From Alloalcanivorax dieselolei B5 (GTDB lineage: Bacteria; Pseudomonadota; Gammaproteobacteria; Pseudomonadales; Alcanivoracaceae): a stretch of DNA of 64,000 nt. The stretch covers positions 3,844,001-3,908,000 of the forward strand of contig NC_018691.1 in the NCBI RefSeq assembly GCF_000300005.1, read 5' to 3'. A program made the position numbers and the translations under genes. Of this stretch, positions 1-8,152 are shown piece by piece (position 1 is the stretch's first letter; each line of letters starts with the position of its first letter). The notes below the pieces were generated by a model. That model was not told where the DNA came from. It saw nothing but the letters and a program-made list of their open reading frames with translations, and searched no databases.

Positions 1-55
1 CGGAATCCGGAGTACATTCATGGATTCCACGCCACATCATCAACAAGGAATCGCC

Positions 56-625
56 ATGTCTTCCCGCAAGGATGAAAAGACCCGCATCAACCGGGTCATC
101 ACCCGCACTGGCGACGATGGCCAGACCGGCCTCGCCGATGGCAGCCGGGTCGCCAAGGACCATCCCCGTATCGAAGCCCTGGGCAGCCTGGATGAACTCA
201 ACAGCGCACTGGGCGTATTACGCGCTCACCCGCTTGATGAGGATTTGGACCGGCTGATCGAGAATCTGCAGCAGTGGCTGTTCGATATCGGCGGCGAGCT
301 GGCCATTCCCGCCACCGCCACCCTCACCGACGCCGAGCTGGTGGAAATCGAATCCCAGGCCGATCTGATCAATGCCGAATTGCCGCCGCTGAAGGAGTTT
401 GTATTGCCCGGCGGCAACGCCGACGCCGCCTGGTGTCACCATTGCCGTACCGTGGCCCGGCGCGCCGAACGCCGGCTGGTGACCCTGGCCGCCGAGGAAA
501 AGGTCAACCCGGTCAGCCTGGCGATCCTCAATCGTCTCGGCGACCTGCTGTTCATCATGGCCCGCCTGATCAATCTGCGCGCCGAAACGCCGGAGTCACA
601 GTGGGTACGGCGCGAAGATCGCTAA
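56..625 (+). CDS. PduO-type cob(I)alamin adenosyltransferase
   Basis: This enzyme transfers the 5'-deoxyadenosyl group of ATP to cob(I)alamin to give adenosylcobalamin in the cytoplasm. The 189-residue protein carries the family's N-terminal ATP-binding stretch TRTGDDGQTGL (about residues 17-27), then RIEALGSLDELNSALG (38-53), and a helical C-terminus with ARRAERRLV and LNRLGDLLFIMARLIN. The family is usually 180-200 residues, so it looks complete. I chose the ATG at 56 because AAGGAA lies just upstream; an in-frame ATG at 20 would add 12 residues that do not look conserved. No cobalamin-dependent gene is nearby, so the user enzyme cannot be named. Confidence 0.9.
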   Translation: MSSRKDEKTRINRVITRTGDDGQTGLADGSRVAKDHPRIEALGSLDELNSALGVLRAHPLDEDLDRLIENLQQWLFDIGGELAIPATATLTDAELVEIESQADLINAELPPLKEFVLPGGNADAAWCHHCRTVARRAERRLVTLAAEEKVNPVSLAILNRLGDLLFIMARLINLRAETPESQWVRREDR

Positions 626-739
626 CCGGACGCCGCGCTGGTTTGAAAGCATTTCATTTTGAAAGAATGTGCAAGTCGCTAGGGGGACACCCCCGGCGGC
701 CTTACACTGGGGCGATTCTCCACGGCTCCCGCGAGCATC

Positions 740-2116
740 ATGGGCATACGTAACAAGCTGTTCCTCACCTTTCTGGGTACTTTCCTGCTGCTGATCCTGG
801 CGGCCAGCGCCTTCTATTACCTGTCGTTCGAACAGAGTCTGTCCAAATACCTGGATGAGCGTCAGCAAGCCCAGGTGGAGCGCCTGGCCGATCACCTGGC
901 GGTGCTCTACGCGCAGCGGGGCAGTTGGGATTTTCTGTTACGTGATCCGCGCCAGTTGGGGCGGCTGTACTGGCTCGCCGGTGACCGCAATCAACCCGAC
1001 CCGCGTAAAATCGACCGCGATGCCCATCGTCATCTGCAATTGCTGACGGCCGACAAGCACCCTCTGCTGGGCCCACCGGTGGCGCCCAAATTCCGTCGCA
1101 AGGTGGCGATCCGTATCGGCGATCAGATAGTGGGCTGGCTGGTCTATCCGGACCAGGAAGCGATCCGCGACTCCATGGATCGCCGTTTCCAGGAACGGCA
1201 ACTGCGTTTCATGTTGTGGATGACGCTGATCGGCCTGGCGCTGTCGCTGCTGGTGTCGTGGCTGCTGGCACGCCACTTCGTGGCACCGATCACCGCCCTC
1301 AGCCGCCATACCCGGCAATTACGCGAAGGGAATTACGGGGCCCGGCTGACCAGTCAGCGCCGCGATGAACTGGGCGATCTGATTCGCCATGTGGACAGCC
1401 TGGCGCAGCGCCTGAATCAGGGCCAGCAGGCCCGGCAGCGCTGGTTCTCTGATATCGCCCACGAGTTGCGCACACCATTGGCGGTGCTGCGCGGCGAGTT
1501 GGAAGCGATCCAGGATGACGTACGGCCGATGAGCAAGGAGACCATCAGCACCCTGGAATCCGAGGTCCGGCACCTGACCCATCTGGTCAGCGATCTGCAT
1601 GATCTGGCCCTGGCCGATGCCGGCAACCTGCGCTATCACTTTACCCGGATGGACCTGGACGCCCTCTGCGAGGACGCCGTGGACGCGGTGCGCCCGGCGA
1701 TGCAGCGCCAGGGGTTGACCCTGCTCACCACCCTGCCGCCGGCCACCCTTAGCGGCGACCCGGTACGCCTGCGCCAGTTGCTCGACAATCTGCTGCACAA
1801 CAGCCTGAAATACACCGATCAGGGCGGCGAAGTGCAATTGGTTCTGGACGACGAGCAGGACCATTGGCGCCTTACCATCAACGACACCGCCCCGGGTGTG
1901 CCGGAGGAAGCGCTGCCGAAACTGTTCGATCACTTGTTCCGGGTGGAAAGCTCACGCAACCGCCGCACCGGCGGCGCCGGCCTGGGACTGGCGATCTGCC
2001 AGCGCATCGTCGAAGCCCATGGCGGCACCATCACGGCCGGGCACAGCCCGCTGGGCGGCCTGCGTATCACCATTCGATTGCCCAAGGATCATCATGCCCC
2101 GCGTACTGATCGTTGA
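740..2116 (+). CDS. baeS: BaeS-like envelope-stress sensor histidine kinase
   Basis: Inner-membrane histidine kinase that senses envelope stress and phosphorylates its partner BaeR. The 458 residues show TM1 at about 7-29, a periplasmic domain (30-156), TM2 (157-176), a HAMP linker (about 177-230), the phosphoacceptor box HELRTP with His241, and a C-terminal ATPase with the N box DNLLHNSLKYT and the G2 box GGAGLGLAI. The G1 box reads DTAPGV rather than D-x-G-x-G; as I recall E. coli BaeS also has an alanine here, and the following SSRNRRTGG also matches BaeS, which supports the name. Its 3' end overlaps the regulator gene by 23 nt, so the two should be co-transcribed and translationally coupled. 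Confidence 0.85.
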   Translation: MGIRNKLFLTFLGTFLLLILAASAFYYLSFEQSLSKYLDERQQAQVERLADHLAVLYAQRGSWDFLLRDPRQLGRLYWLAGDRNQPDPRKIDRDAHRHLQLLTADKHPLLGPPVAPKFRRKVAIRIGDQIVGWLVYPDQEAIRDSMDRRFQERQLRFMLWMTLIGLALSLLVSWLLARHFVAPITALSRHTRQLREGNYGARLTSQRRDELGDLIRHVDSLAQRLNQGQQARQRWFSDIAHELRTPLAVLRGELEAIQDDVRPMSKETISTLESEVRHLTHLVSDLHDLALADAGNLRYHFTRMDLDALCEDAVDAVRPAMQRQGLTLLTTLPPATLSGDPVRLRQLLDNLLHNSLKYTDQGGEVQLVLDDEQDHWRLTINDTAPGVPEEALPKLFDHLFRVESSRNRRTGGAGLGLAICQRIVEAHGGTITAGHSPLGGLRITIRLPKDHHAPRTDR

Positions 2117-2792
2117 AGACGAGCCCCGCCTGGCGCAGCTACTGGCGGACTACCTGACCCACAGCCGCTTCCAGGCGGACCAGACCGCCAGTGTGCGGGA
2201 GGCGGAACGGCTCGTCCGTGCAGGCGGTTATCAGGCGGTACTGCTGGATCTGATGCTGCCCGACGGCGACGGCATGGAACTGTGCAAAACCATCCGCCGT
2301 TTTTCCCAGGTACCGATTCTGATGATCACCGCCCGGGTGGAAGAAGTGGATCGGTTGTTGGGACTGGAGATCGGCGCCGACGACTACATTTGCAAGCCGT
2401 TCAGCCCCCGGGAAGTGGTGGCGCGGGTCAAGGCGGTGTTGCGCCGCTCCCTGGCCACGGAACAGGAAGCGGGCAGCGGGCTGGAGCTGGACCGCCACCG
2501 CTTCGAGGCGGTCTGCCAAAGTGCCCGGGTGGCGCTCACCGCCATCGAGTTCGAGCTGTTGGCCACCCTGGCCAAACAACCGGGCCGGATCTGGAGCCGC
2601 GATCAATTGATGGACGTGATCTACCCGGACCACCGGGTGGTCTCCGATCGCACCATCGACAGCCATATTCGCAAGCTGCGGCGCAAACTGGGCGAAGGGC
2701 TGCCCGGTGACCATGACTGGATCGGCAGCGTCTACGGTGTGGGTTACCGTCTTCAGACCCGGCCCGAAGACGATACCGATGAAGACGAATAA
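2094..2792 (+). CDS. baeR: BaeR-like OmpR-family response regulator
   Basis: Cytoplasmic DNA-binding response regulator, 232 residues. The receiver domain has the acidic pocket VEDEP (residues 7-11), phosphoacceptor Asp52 in LLDLMLPDGDG, and the conserved lysine in YICKPFSPREVV. The C-terminal winged helix has TAIEFELLATLAKQPGRIWSR and the recognition-helix region VSDRTIDSHIRKLRRKLG. The ATG at 2094 lies inside the kinase gene and begins exactly at the receiver domain; the longer upstream frame would add kinase-overlapping residues with no domain. The next gene downstream encodes a Spy/CpxP-like protein, and spy is a classic BaeR target in E. coli, so the neighbourhood supports an envelope-stress role. 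Confidence 0.87.
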   Translation: MPRVLIVEDEPRLAQLLADYLTHSRFQADQTASVREAERLVRAGGYQAVLLDLMLPDGDGMELCKTIRRFSQVPILMITARVEEVDRLLGLEIGADDYICKPFSPREVVARVKAVLRRSLATEQEAGSGLELDRHRFEAVCQSARVALTAIEFELLATLAKQPGRIWSRDQLMDVIYPDHRVVSDRTIDSHIRKLRRKLGEGLPGDHDWIGSVYGVGYRLQTRPEDDTDEDE

Positions 2793-2813
2793 GCGCGGGT
2801 TGTTCCACGGTTC

Positions 2814-2832
2814 CTGCACGCTCTCTGCACAT
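2814..2832 (+). promoter_or_regulatory. Candidate BaeR binding site upstream of the Spy-like gene
   Basis: The hexamer CTGCAC occurs twice, at 2814-2819 and 2825-2830, start to start 11 bp apart, which is one helical turn and typical for dimers of OmpR-family regulators. The second copy sits in TCTGCACAT, one base short of the TCTNCANAA motif I recall for E. coli BaeR. The site is 46-64 bp before the Spy-like start codon. Binding is inferred, not shown. Confidence 0.4.
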
Positions 2833-2877
2833 TCTTCTCCGACACTGGGTACATCGAAGTTCAACGGAGAAAGCACC

Positions 2878-3225
2878 ATGAAGAAAGCACTGCTGATCGC
2901 CCTCACCCTGGTCACCACCACCGCCTTCGCCGGCCCCGGCATGGGCCACGGCCCGAAGATGAAGTTCGATCCCGAACAGCGCATGGACCGCATGGCGGAA
3001 ACCCTGGAGCTGACCGACGCTCAACGTACCGAGATCGAGTCGATCTTCGAGGAACAGCACGAGAAAATGAAAACACTGCACGATGAAACCCGCGAGCGAG
3101 TGGACGCGGTGTTGACCGCGGAACAGCGGGACAAAGCGCAGGCACTGCAGGAAGAGCGCAAGGAAAAGATGAAGGAGCGCATGGAACGGATGCAGCAGCG
3201 TCTGGAGCGGAAAAACGCGGAATAG
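2878..3225 (+). CDS. Spy/CpxP-family periplasmic chaperone-like protein
   Basis: Small exported protein of 115 residues. A signal peptide MKKALLIALTLVTTTAFA ends with an A-x-A site at residue 18, so the mature protein is periplasmic. It has the two LTxxQ motifs that define the Spy/CpxP family (LTDAQ in the first half, LTAEQ in the second) in a helical, Met/Glu/Lys-rich chain ending in many ERM repeats. Family members are ATP-independent chaperones or negative modulators of envelope-stress sensors. It follows baeSR by 85 nt, with its own candidate regulator site in the gap, so it is probably a target of the adjacent system. The ATG at 2878 is preceded by GGAGAAAG. A longer in-frame start at 2707 would abolish the signal peptide. 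Confidence 0.85.
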   Translation: MKKALLIALTLVTTTAFAGPGMGHGPKMKFDPEQRMDRMAETLELTDAQRTEIESIFEEQHEKMKTLHDETRERVDAVLTAEQRDKAQALQEERKEKMKERMERMQQRLERKNAE

Positions 3226-3231
3226 AAAGTT

Positions 3232-3318
3232 TCACCCTCTCCCTGTCCCTCTCCCCTCAAGGGAGAGGGAACCGATTAGAAAGGTCTGTCTCCCCTCTCC
3301 CTTGAGGGGAGAGGGTGA
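3232..3318. terminator. Large palindrome between convergent genes
   Basis: TCACCCTCTCC at 3232-3242 is the perfect inverse of GGAGAGGGTGA at 3308-3318. Inside it, a C/T-rich block at about 3247-3269 and its reverse complement at 3293-3315 pair over at least 21 bp, and each block is itself nearly palindromic around TCAAGG or CCTTGA. It lies between the convergent Spy-like gene and aceF, so it can act as a bidirectional terminator or mRNA 3'-end stabiliser. It resembles the CCCTCTCCC repeats scattered in many proteobacterial genomes. Confidence 0.7.
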
Positions 3319-3340
3319 GACAGCCGCGATCTTTCTTTTA

Positions 3341-5050
3341 CTACAGCAACACTCTACGCAAATCCCCCAGCAGACTGCTCAGGTAGGTGGTAAAGCGCGC
3401 CGCGTCAGCGCCGTCGATCACCCGATGATCGTAGGACAGTGACAACGGCAGCGTCAGCCTGGGCTGGAACGCCTGGCCATCCCACACCGGTTTGGTGTCG
3501 GAGCGGCTGACGCCGAGAATCGCCACCTCCGGCCAGTTGACGATCGGCGTGAAGGCGGTCCCGCCGATACCGCCCAGGGACGAGATGCTGAAGCAGGCGC
3601 CCTTCATGTCCGCCGGTGTCAGCTTGCGATCCCGCGCCTTGGCCGCCAGTTCCGACATTTCCAGAGCAATCTCCTTGAGCCCTTTCTTGTCGGCGTCACG
3701 CAATACCGGCACCACCAGACCATTGGGGGTATCCACGGCGATGCCAATGTGCACATAGTCCTTCTGAATCAAGGCTTCACCGCCTTTCTCCAGGGAACTG
3801 TTGAAACGCGGGAAAGCGCGCAGCGCATTGGCACAGGCTTTCACCAGGAAAGCCAGCATGGTGAGCTTGACGCCTTCCTTCTCCAGCAGCTTGTTCTGGC
3901 TCTTGCGGAACGCTTCCAGGTCGGTGATATCGGCTTCGTCGAACTGGGTAACGTGCGGAATGGTGATCCAACTGCGGTGCAGGTTGCGGGCCGCCACCTT
4001 GCGCAGTTTGTTCAGTTCCACCCGCTCCACCGGTCCGAATTCGCTGAAATCGATGTCCGGCAAATCGTCCACCGGCGCCGCCGTGCCCGCCCCGGCCGGC
4101 GCTTCCATACGGCTTTTCAGATAGGCGTGGACATCTTCCTTGAGAATCCGATCCTTGGGACCGGACCCTTTGACCCGTGCCAGATCCACACCGGTGTCGC
4201 GGGCCAGCTTGCGTACCGCCGGGCCGGCATGGACCTGGGCGGACGGCTGACCTGAGGACGCGGAAGCGGCGCTGCTCTCCTGTCGGGCCGGCGTCGGGTC
4301 GGCCGGTTTTTGTGTCTGACCGGCACTTTGCGCTGAAGCGGCTTCCGCTTTGGCCGCGGCCTTGTCACCGTCGGCTTTCGCCGCCGTTTTACCGTCGTCG
4401 CCGGACGTTTTCTTCGCCACGGCGCCGCCGGCGGCCCCTTCCAGATCCATCAGTTGATCACCGGTGCCGACTTTGTCACCCACCTTGACCCGCAATCGGG
4501 CCACGGTACCCGCCGCCGGCGAGGGAATGTCCAGGGACGCCTTGTCGGACTCCAGCACCACCAGGGTTTGCTCGGCCTCCACCTGATCCCCGTCCTGGAC
4601 CGAGATCTCGATGATCTCAGCGCCTTCGATATCCCCAAGATCGGGCACCGTCACGGTCTGGCTGCCACCTCCCTGGGGCGCTTCCTGTTCATCATCCTCG
4701 CTGTCAGCGCCTTCGTCCGTGCTTTTGCTCTCCTGTTCCGGCTCGGCTTCCTCAGCACCATTCCGGTCAGCTTGTTCCTCCCCGGCCGCTTGTCCGGCGT
4801 CGTCGTCACCGGCCTCCGCCTCCAGTTCCAGCAGCGGGTCGCCTTCCTTGACCTTGTCACCCTGCTTGACCAGCAGACCCAGCACTTTGCCGCCTTTTGG
4901 CGCCGGCACTTCCACCGTCGCCTTGTCCGATTCCAACACCACGATGGTGTCTTCCGGGGCAATGGTATCGCCCTCTTTCACCGTCACCTCGATGACATCA
5001 ACAGGATCGCTGCTGCCGACATCGGGGACTCGAATAGTTTCCTTGCTCAC
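3341..5050 (-). CDS. aceF: Pyruvate dehydrogenase complex E2, dihydrolipoamide acetyltransferase
   Basis: E2 core of the pyruvate dehydrogenase complex; it transfers the acetyl group from lipoamide to CoA. The 569 residues contain two lipoyl domains, with lipoyl lysines K43 (ESDKATVEV) and K170 (ESDKASLDI), joined by long flexible linkers: one acidic (about 80-130) and one rich in Ala, Lys, Ser and Pro (about 205-272). A peripheral subunit-binding domain follows (about 273-311, VRKLARDTGVDL), then the catalytic domain with the DHRVIDGADAARF motif and catalytic His542. The start is GTG at 5050, 6 nt after AAGGAG. It sits 37 nt downstream of aceE in an operon. No E3 (lpd) gene is in this window, so E3 must come from elsewhere. 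Confidence 0.96.
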   Translation of the reverse strand: MSKETIRVPDVGSSDPVDVIEVTVKEGDTIAPEDTIVVLESDKATVEVPAPKGGKVLGLLVKQGDKVKEGDPLLELEAEAGDDDAGQAAGEEQADRNGAEEAEPEQESKSTDEGADSEDDEQEAPQGGGSQTVTVPDLGDIEGAEIIEISVQDGDQVEAEQTLVVLESDKASLDIPSPAAGTVARLRVKVGDKVGTGDQLMDLEGAAGGAVAKKTSGDDGKTAAKADGDKAAAKAEAASAQSAGQTQKPADPTPARQESSAASASSGQPSAQVHAGPAVRKLARDTGVDLARVKGSGPKDRILKEDVHAYLKSRMEAPAGAGTAAPVDDLPDIDFSEFGPVERVELNKLRKVAARNLHRSWITIPHVTQFDEADITDLEAFRKSQNKLLEKEGVKLTMLAFLVKACANALRAFPRFNSSLEKGGEALIQKDYVHIGIAVDTPNGLVVPVLRDADKKGLKEIALEMSELAAKARDRKLTPADMKGACFSISSLGGIGGTAFTPIVNWPEVAILGVSRSDTKPVWDGQAFQPRLTLPLSLSYDHRVIDGADAARFTTYLSSLLGDLRRVLL

Positions 5051-5087
5051 GCTTTGCTCCTTCTTGTGGAAGAAGAGTGGAAAATCA

Positions 5088-7757
5088 TTAGTGGGTCACC
5101 GGATAGGGTTTGGCCGGATCGATTCGGTATTTTTCCATCGCTTTTTGCACCACGTCGGCGTCGACCTCGCCTTCGTCACGCAGCGCGGTCAATGCCGCCA
5201 GCACCACGAAGTAGCGGTCCACCTCGAAGAAGTGGCGCAGTTGCGCACGGGAATCACTGCGGCCGAAGCCGTCGGTGCCCAGCACCCGATAAGGCGCCTT
5301 GACCCAGGGCCGGATCTGATCCGCGTAAGCCCGGATGTAGTCGGTGGAGGCGATCACCGGGCCGGCGCGGTCCGCCAGACAGCGCTCCACCCAGGTCGGT
5401 TCGTGCTTGTCGCGTTCCGGTGCCAGCATGCGATCACGGTCGGCACGGATGCCTTCCCGGCGCAGCTCATTGAAGCTGGTAACACTCCACACGTCAGCGC
5501 TGACACCAAAGTCCTGGTGCAGCAGTTCCGCCGCGGCTTCCACTTCGCGCAAAATAGTGCCGGAGCCCAACAGCTGCACCTTCGATGCCTTCTTACCACC
5601 CTTGCCTTCGTGCAACAGATACATGCCGCGACGAATGCCTTCCTCGGCCCCTTCCGGCATGGCGCCGTGCACGTAGTTCTCGTTCATCAGCGTCAGGTAG
5701 TAGAAGATGTTCTCGTGGTCTTCATACATGCGCTTCAGACCATCCTGCAGGATCACCGCCACTTCGTACGCGTAGGTGGGATCGTAGCTGACACAGTTCG
5801 GCACCGTGCTGGTGAGAACATGGCTGTGACCATCCTGGTGTTGCAGACCTTCACCATTGAGCGTGGTGCGCCCGGCGGTGCCGCCCAGCAGGAAGCCACG
5901 GGCCTGGCTGTCGCCGGCGGCCCACCAGAAATCCCCGGTGCGCTGGAAGCCGAACATGGAGTAGTAGATAAAGAAGGGAATCAGGGTGAAATTGTGGACG
6001 CTGTAGCTGGTGGCCGCGGCGATCCAGGCAGCCATGGCGCCAGCTTCGTTGATGCCTTCCTCGAGGATCTGCCCTTTTTTGTCCTCGCGGTAGTACATCA
6101 CCTGGCCGGCATCTTCCGGCTCGTATTTCTGGCCCTTGGAAGAATAGATACCCAACTGCCGGAACATGCCTTCCATGCCGAAGGTGCGCGCTTCATCGGG
6201 TACGATCGGCACCACCCGCTCGCCCAGGGTCTTGTCCTTGACCAAAGCGTTGAGCATGCGCACGAACGCCATGGTGGTGGAAATTTCCCGGTCGCCGGTG
6301 CCTTCCAGAAAGTTGGCGAAGAAATCCAGGCCCGGCATTTTCAGGGACTGGCTGGCTTCACGACGGCGCACCGGCATGTAGCCGCCCAGTTTCTCCCGCT
6401 GCTGGCGCATGTAGCGCAGCTCCGGAGAATCTTCTTCCGGTTTGTAGTAGGGAATCGTTTCCAGTTCTTCGTCGGTGAACGGCATGTCGAAGCGATCGCG
6501 GAATTCCTTCAGGCTTTCCAGATCCATCTTCTTCATCTGGTGCGTCTTGTTGACCGCTTCCCCGGCACCGGTGGCGTAACCCTTCACGGTTTTCGCCAGA
6601 ATCACGGTGGGCTGACCGGAGTGGTTCACCGCCTCGTTGTAGGCGGCAAATACCTTGAACGGGTCGTGGCCGCCACGGTTGAGACGATAGATGTCCTCAT
6701 CGCTCATGTGCTCGACCATTTTCTTCAGTTCCGGATAGGCACCGAAGAAGTGCTCGCGGGTGTAGGCACCGCCGTTCTTTTTGTAGGCCTGATATTCACC
6801 GTCCACGCACTCTTCCATGCGGCGGCGCAACAGTCCCTCGTCGTCCTTTTCCAACAACGGATCCCACAAGCGCCCCCAGATTACCTTGATCACGTTCCAG
6901 CCGGCGCCCCGGAACAAGCTTTCCAGTTCCTGGATGATCTTGCCGTTGCCGCGCACCGGGCCATCCAGACGCTGCAGGTTACAGTTGACCACGAACACCA
7001 GGTTATCGAGTTTCTCCCGCCCGGCCATGGACAGCGCGCCGAGGGATTCCGGCTCGTCCATTTCGCCGTCGCCGAGGAAGGCCCAGACCTTGCGATTATG
7101 ATCGGCAACCAGCTCGCGGTTCTGCAGGTACTTCATCACATAGGCCTGGTAGATGGCCTGCATCGGCCCCAGCCCCATGGACACGGTGGGGAACTGCCAG
7201 AAGTCCGGCATCAGCCAGGGGTGCGGATAGGAGGATAATCCCTTGCCCGCCACTTCCCGGCGGAAGTTATCCAGTTGTTCCTCGTCGATCCGTCCTTCCA
7301 GATAGGCGCGGGCGTAGACACCGGGAGCGGAGTGTCCCTGAAAGAACACCAGGTCACCGGGGTTGTCATCGTGAGGCGCGTGGAAGAAGTGATTGAAGCC
7401 GACGTCGTAGAGGGTAGCGGAAGAGGCGAAGCTGGCGATGTGACCGCCCAGATCGTCATCGCTCTTGTTGGCCCGCAGCACCGTGACCAACGCATTCCAG
7501 CGAATCAGGGAGCGAATACGCCGCTCCATGAACAAATCACCGGGTAACGGCGCCTCCTTGCGAGGCGGAATGGTGTTGATGTACGGGGTGTTCAGGTGGG
7601 TGCGCAATACGCCTTGTTCCTGGGCTCCGTTGGTCAATATGTCCAACAGCCAGGCGGCCCGTTGCGGCCCCTCCCGTTCGATCACCGATTCCAGCGCGTC
7701 CAGCCATTCGCGCGTTTCCGCCGGATCGATATCATCGAAGAAGTTTCTTTTCTGCAT
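5088..7757 (-). CDS. aceE: Pyruvate dehydrogenase E1 component (homodimeric type)
   Basis: Thiamine-diphosphate enzyme that decarboxylates pyruvate and reductively acetylates the E2 lipoyl groups. At 889 residues it matches the homodimeric E1 family (E. coli about 887). The ThDP-Mg motif is visible as GDGEMDEPESLGALSMAGRE, followed by NLVFVVNCNLQRLDGPVRGN; the N-terminus DIDPAETREWLDALESVIE is typical. The ATG at 7757 is preceded by AGGAC. It is first in the aceEF operon. Upstream lies a 395-nt non-coding stretch in which I did not find the E. coli PdhR palindrome, and no pdhR gene is adjacent, so control must differ from the enterobacterial pattern or be encoded elsewhere. Confidence 0.97.
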   Translation of the reverse strand: MQKRNFFDDIDPAETREWLDALESVIEREGPQRAAWLLDILTNGAQEQGVLRTHLNTPYINTIPPRKEAPLPGDLFMERRIRSLIRWNALVTVLRANKSDDDLGGHIASFASSATLYDVGFNHFFHAPHDDNPGDLVFFQGHSAPGVYARAYLEGRIDEEQLDNFRREVAGKGLSSYPHPWLMPDFWQFPTVSMGLGPMQAIYQAYVMKYLQNRELVADHNRKVWAFLGDGEMDEPESLGALSMAGREKLDNLVFVVNCNLQRLDGPVRGNGKIIQELESLFRGAGWNVIKVIWGRLWDPLLEKDDEGLLRRRMEECVDGEYQAYKKNGGAYTREHFFGAYPELKKMVEHMSDEDIYRLNRGGHDPFKVFAAYNEAVNHSGQPTVILAKTVKGYATGAGEAVNKTHQMKKMDLESLKEFRDRFDMPFTDEELETIPYYKPEEDSPELRYMRQQREKLGGYMPVRRREASQSLKMPGLDFFANFLEGTGDREISTTMAFVRMLNALVKDKTLGERVVPIVPDEARTFGMEGMFRQLGIYSSKGQKYEPEDAGQVMYYREDKKGQILEEGINEAGAMAAWIAAATSYSVHNFTLIPFFIYYSMFGFQRTGDFWWAAGDSQARGFLLGGTAGRTTLNGEGLQHQDGHSHVLTSTVPNCVSYDPTYAYEVAVILQDGLKRMYEDHENIFYYLTLMNENYVHGAMPEGAEEGIRRGMYLLHEGKGGKKASKVQLLGSGTILREVEAAAELLHQDFGVSADVWSVTSFNELRREGIRADRDRMLAPERDKHEPTWVERCLADRAGPVIASTDYIRAYADQIRPWVKAPYRVLGTDGFGRSDSRAQLRHFFEVDRYFVVLAALTALRDEGEVDADVVQKAMEKYRIDPAKPYPVTH

Positions 7758-8152
7758 GGGCTTGCGTCCTTTTTAATCGCGTTAGCCACGCCGTCGCGGG
7801 ATCGCCGCGACAGCGAATGTCGTGCCTGTGTCGACGGTTCCGGGTGTGGTCGTCGCGACAGGTCGAGGAAGCTCGCTCCTCCGGTGATTCGAGGGCAATC
7901 AACACCGGGGAGCTAGGGAACCGGAGCGTTATTCAGGGTTCCCTGACCAGGAGGTCACCGGCCATAGTAACAGGCCTCGAACGATTCCCCCACCGCTCCA
8001 TGGCGAGCAAACCGTAACCGAAATAGCGTTTCATTTTTATGGGGGAAGTGACGGCGATTACCTGGGAAGGGGAGCGGCAAGACAGCTCCCACAGGGTGCT
8101 ACGGAACCGCTGTGGGAAGCTGGCTTGCCAGCGAATGGCGAATTCATGTCGA
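7758..8152. other. 395-nt intergenic region: aceE upstream region and REP-like element
   Basis: No convincing gene is seen. The aceE-proximal part is the aceE promoter/leader region. An 8-bp perfect inverted repeat, AGGGAACC at 7915-7922 and GGTTCCCT at 7937-7944, could be an operator or hairpin. The distal part (8084-8145) holds a REP-like element and abuts the ampE stop codon. Confidence 0.6.
8084..8145. repeat. REP-like element, copy 1
   Basis: AGCTCCCACAG at 8084-8094 is inverted against CTGTGGGAAGCT at 8110-8121 (one extra base), followed by a short hairpin GCTGGC-TT-GCCAGC (8119-8132) and GCGAATGGCGAATTC. The CTGTGGGAAGCT-TTGCCAGCGAA core is shared with elements at 14876-14981 and 52755-52819. 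Like them it lies outside genes, here just beyond the ampE stop codon. Confidence 0.6.

Noticed and set aside
4611-7238. An 875-codon open frame on the plus strand, antisense to aceF and aceE.
   Set aside because: It is a mirror of high-GC codon bias in the opposite strand; it has no domain, and both genes beneath it are unmistakable.
7758-8083. A PdhR operator before aceE.
   Set aside because: No AATTGGT-N-ACCAATT-like palindrome is present; only an unrelated AGGGAACC/GGTTCCCT inverted repeat.
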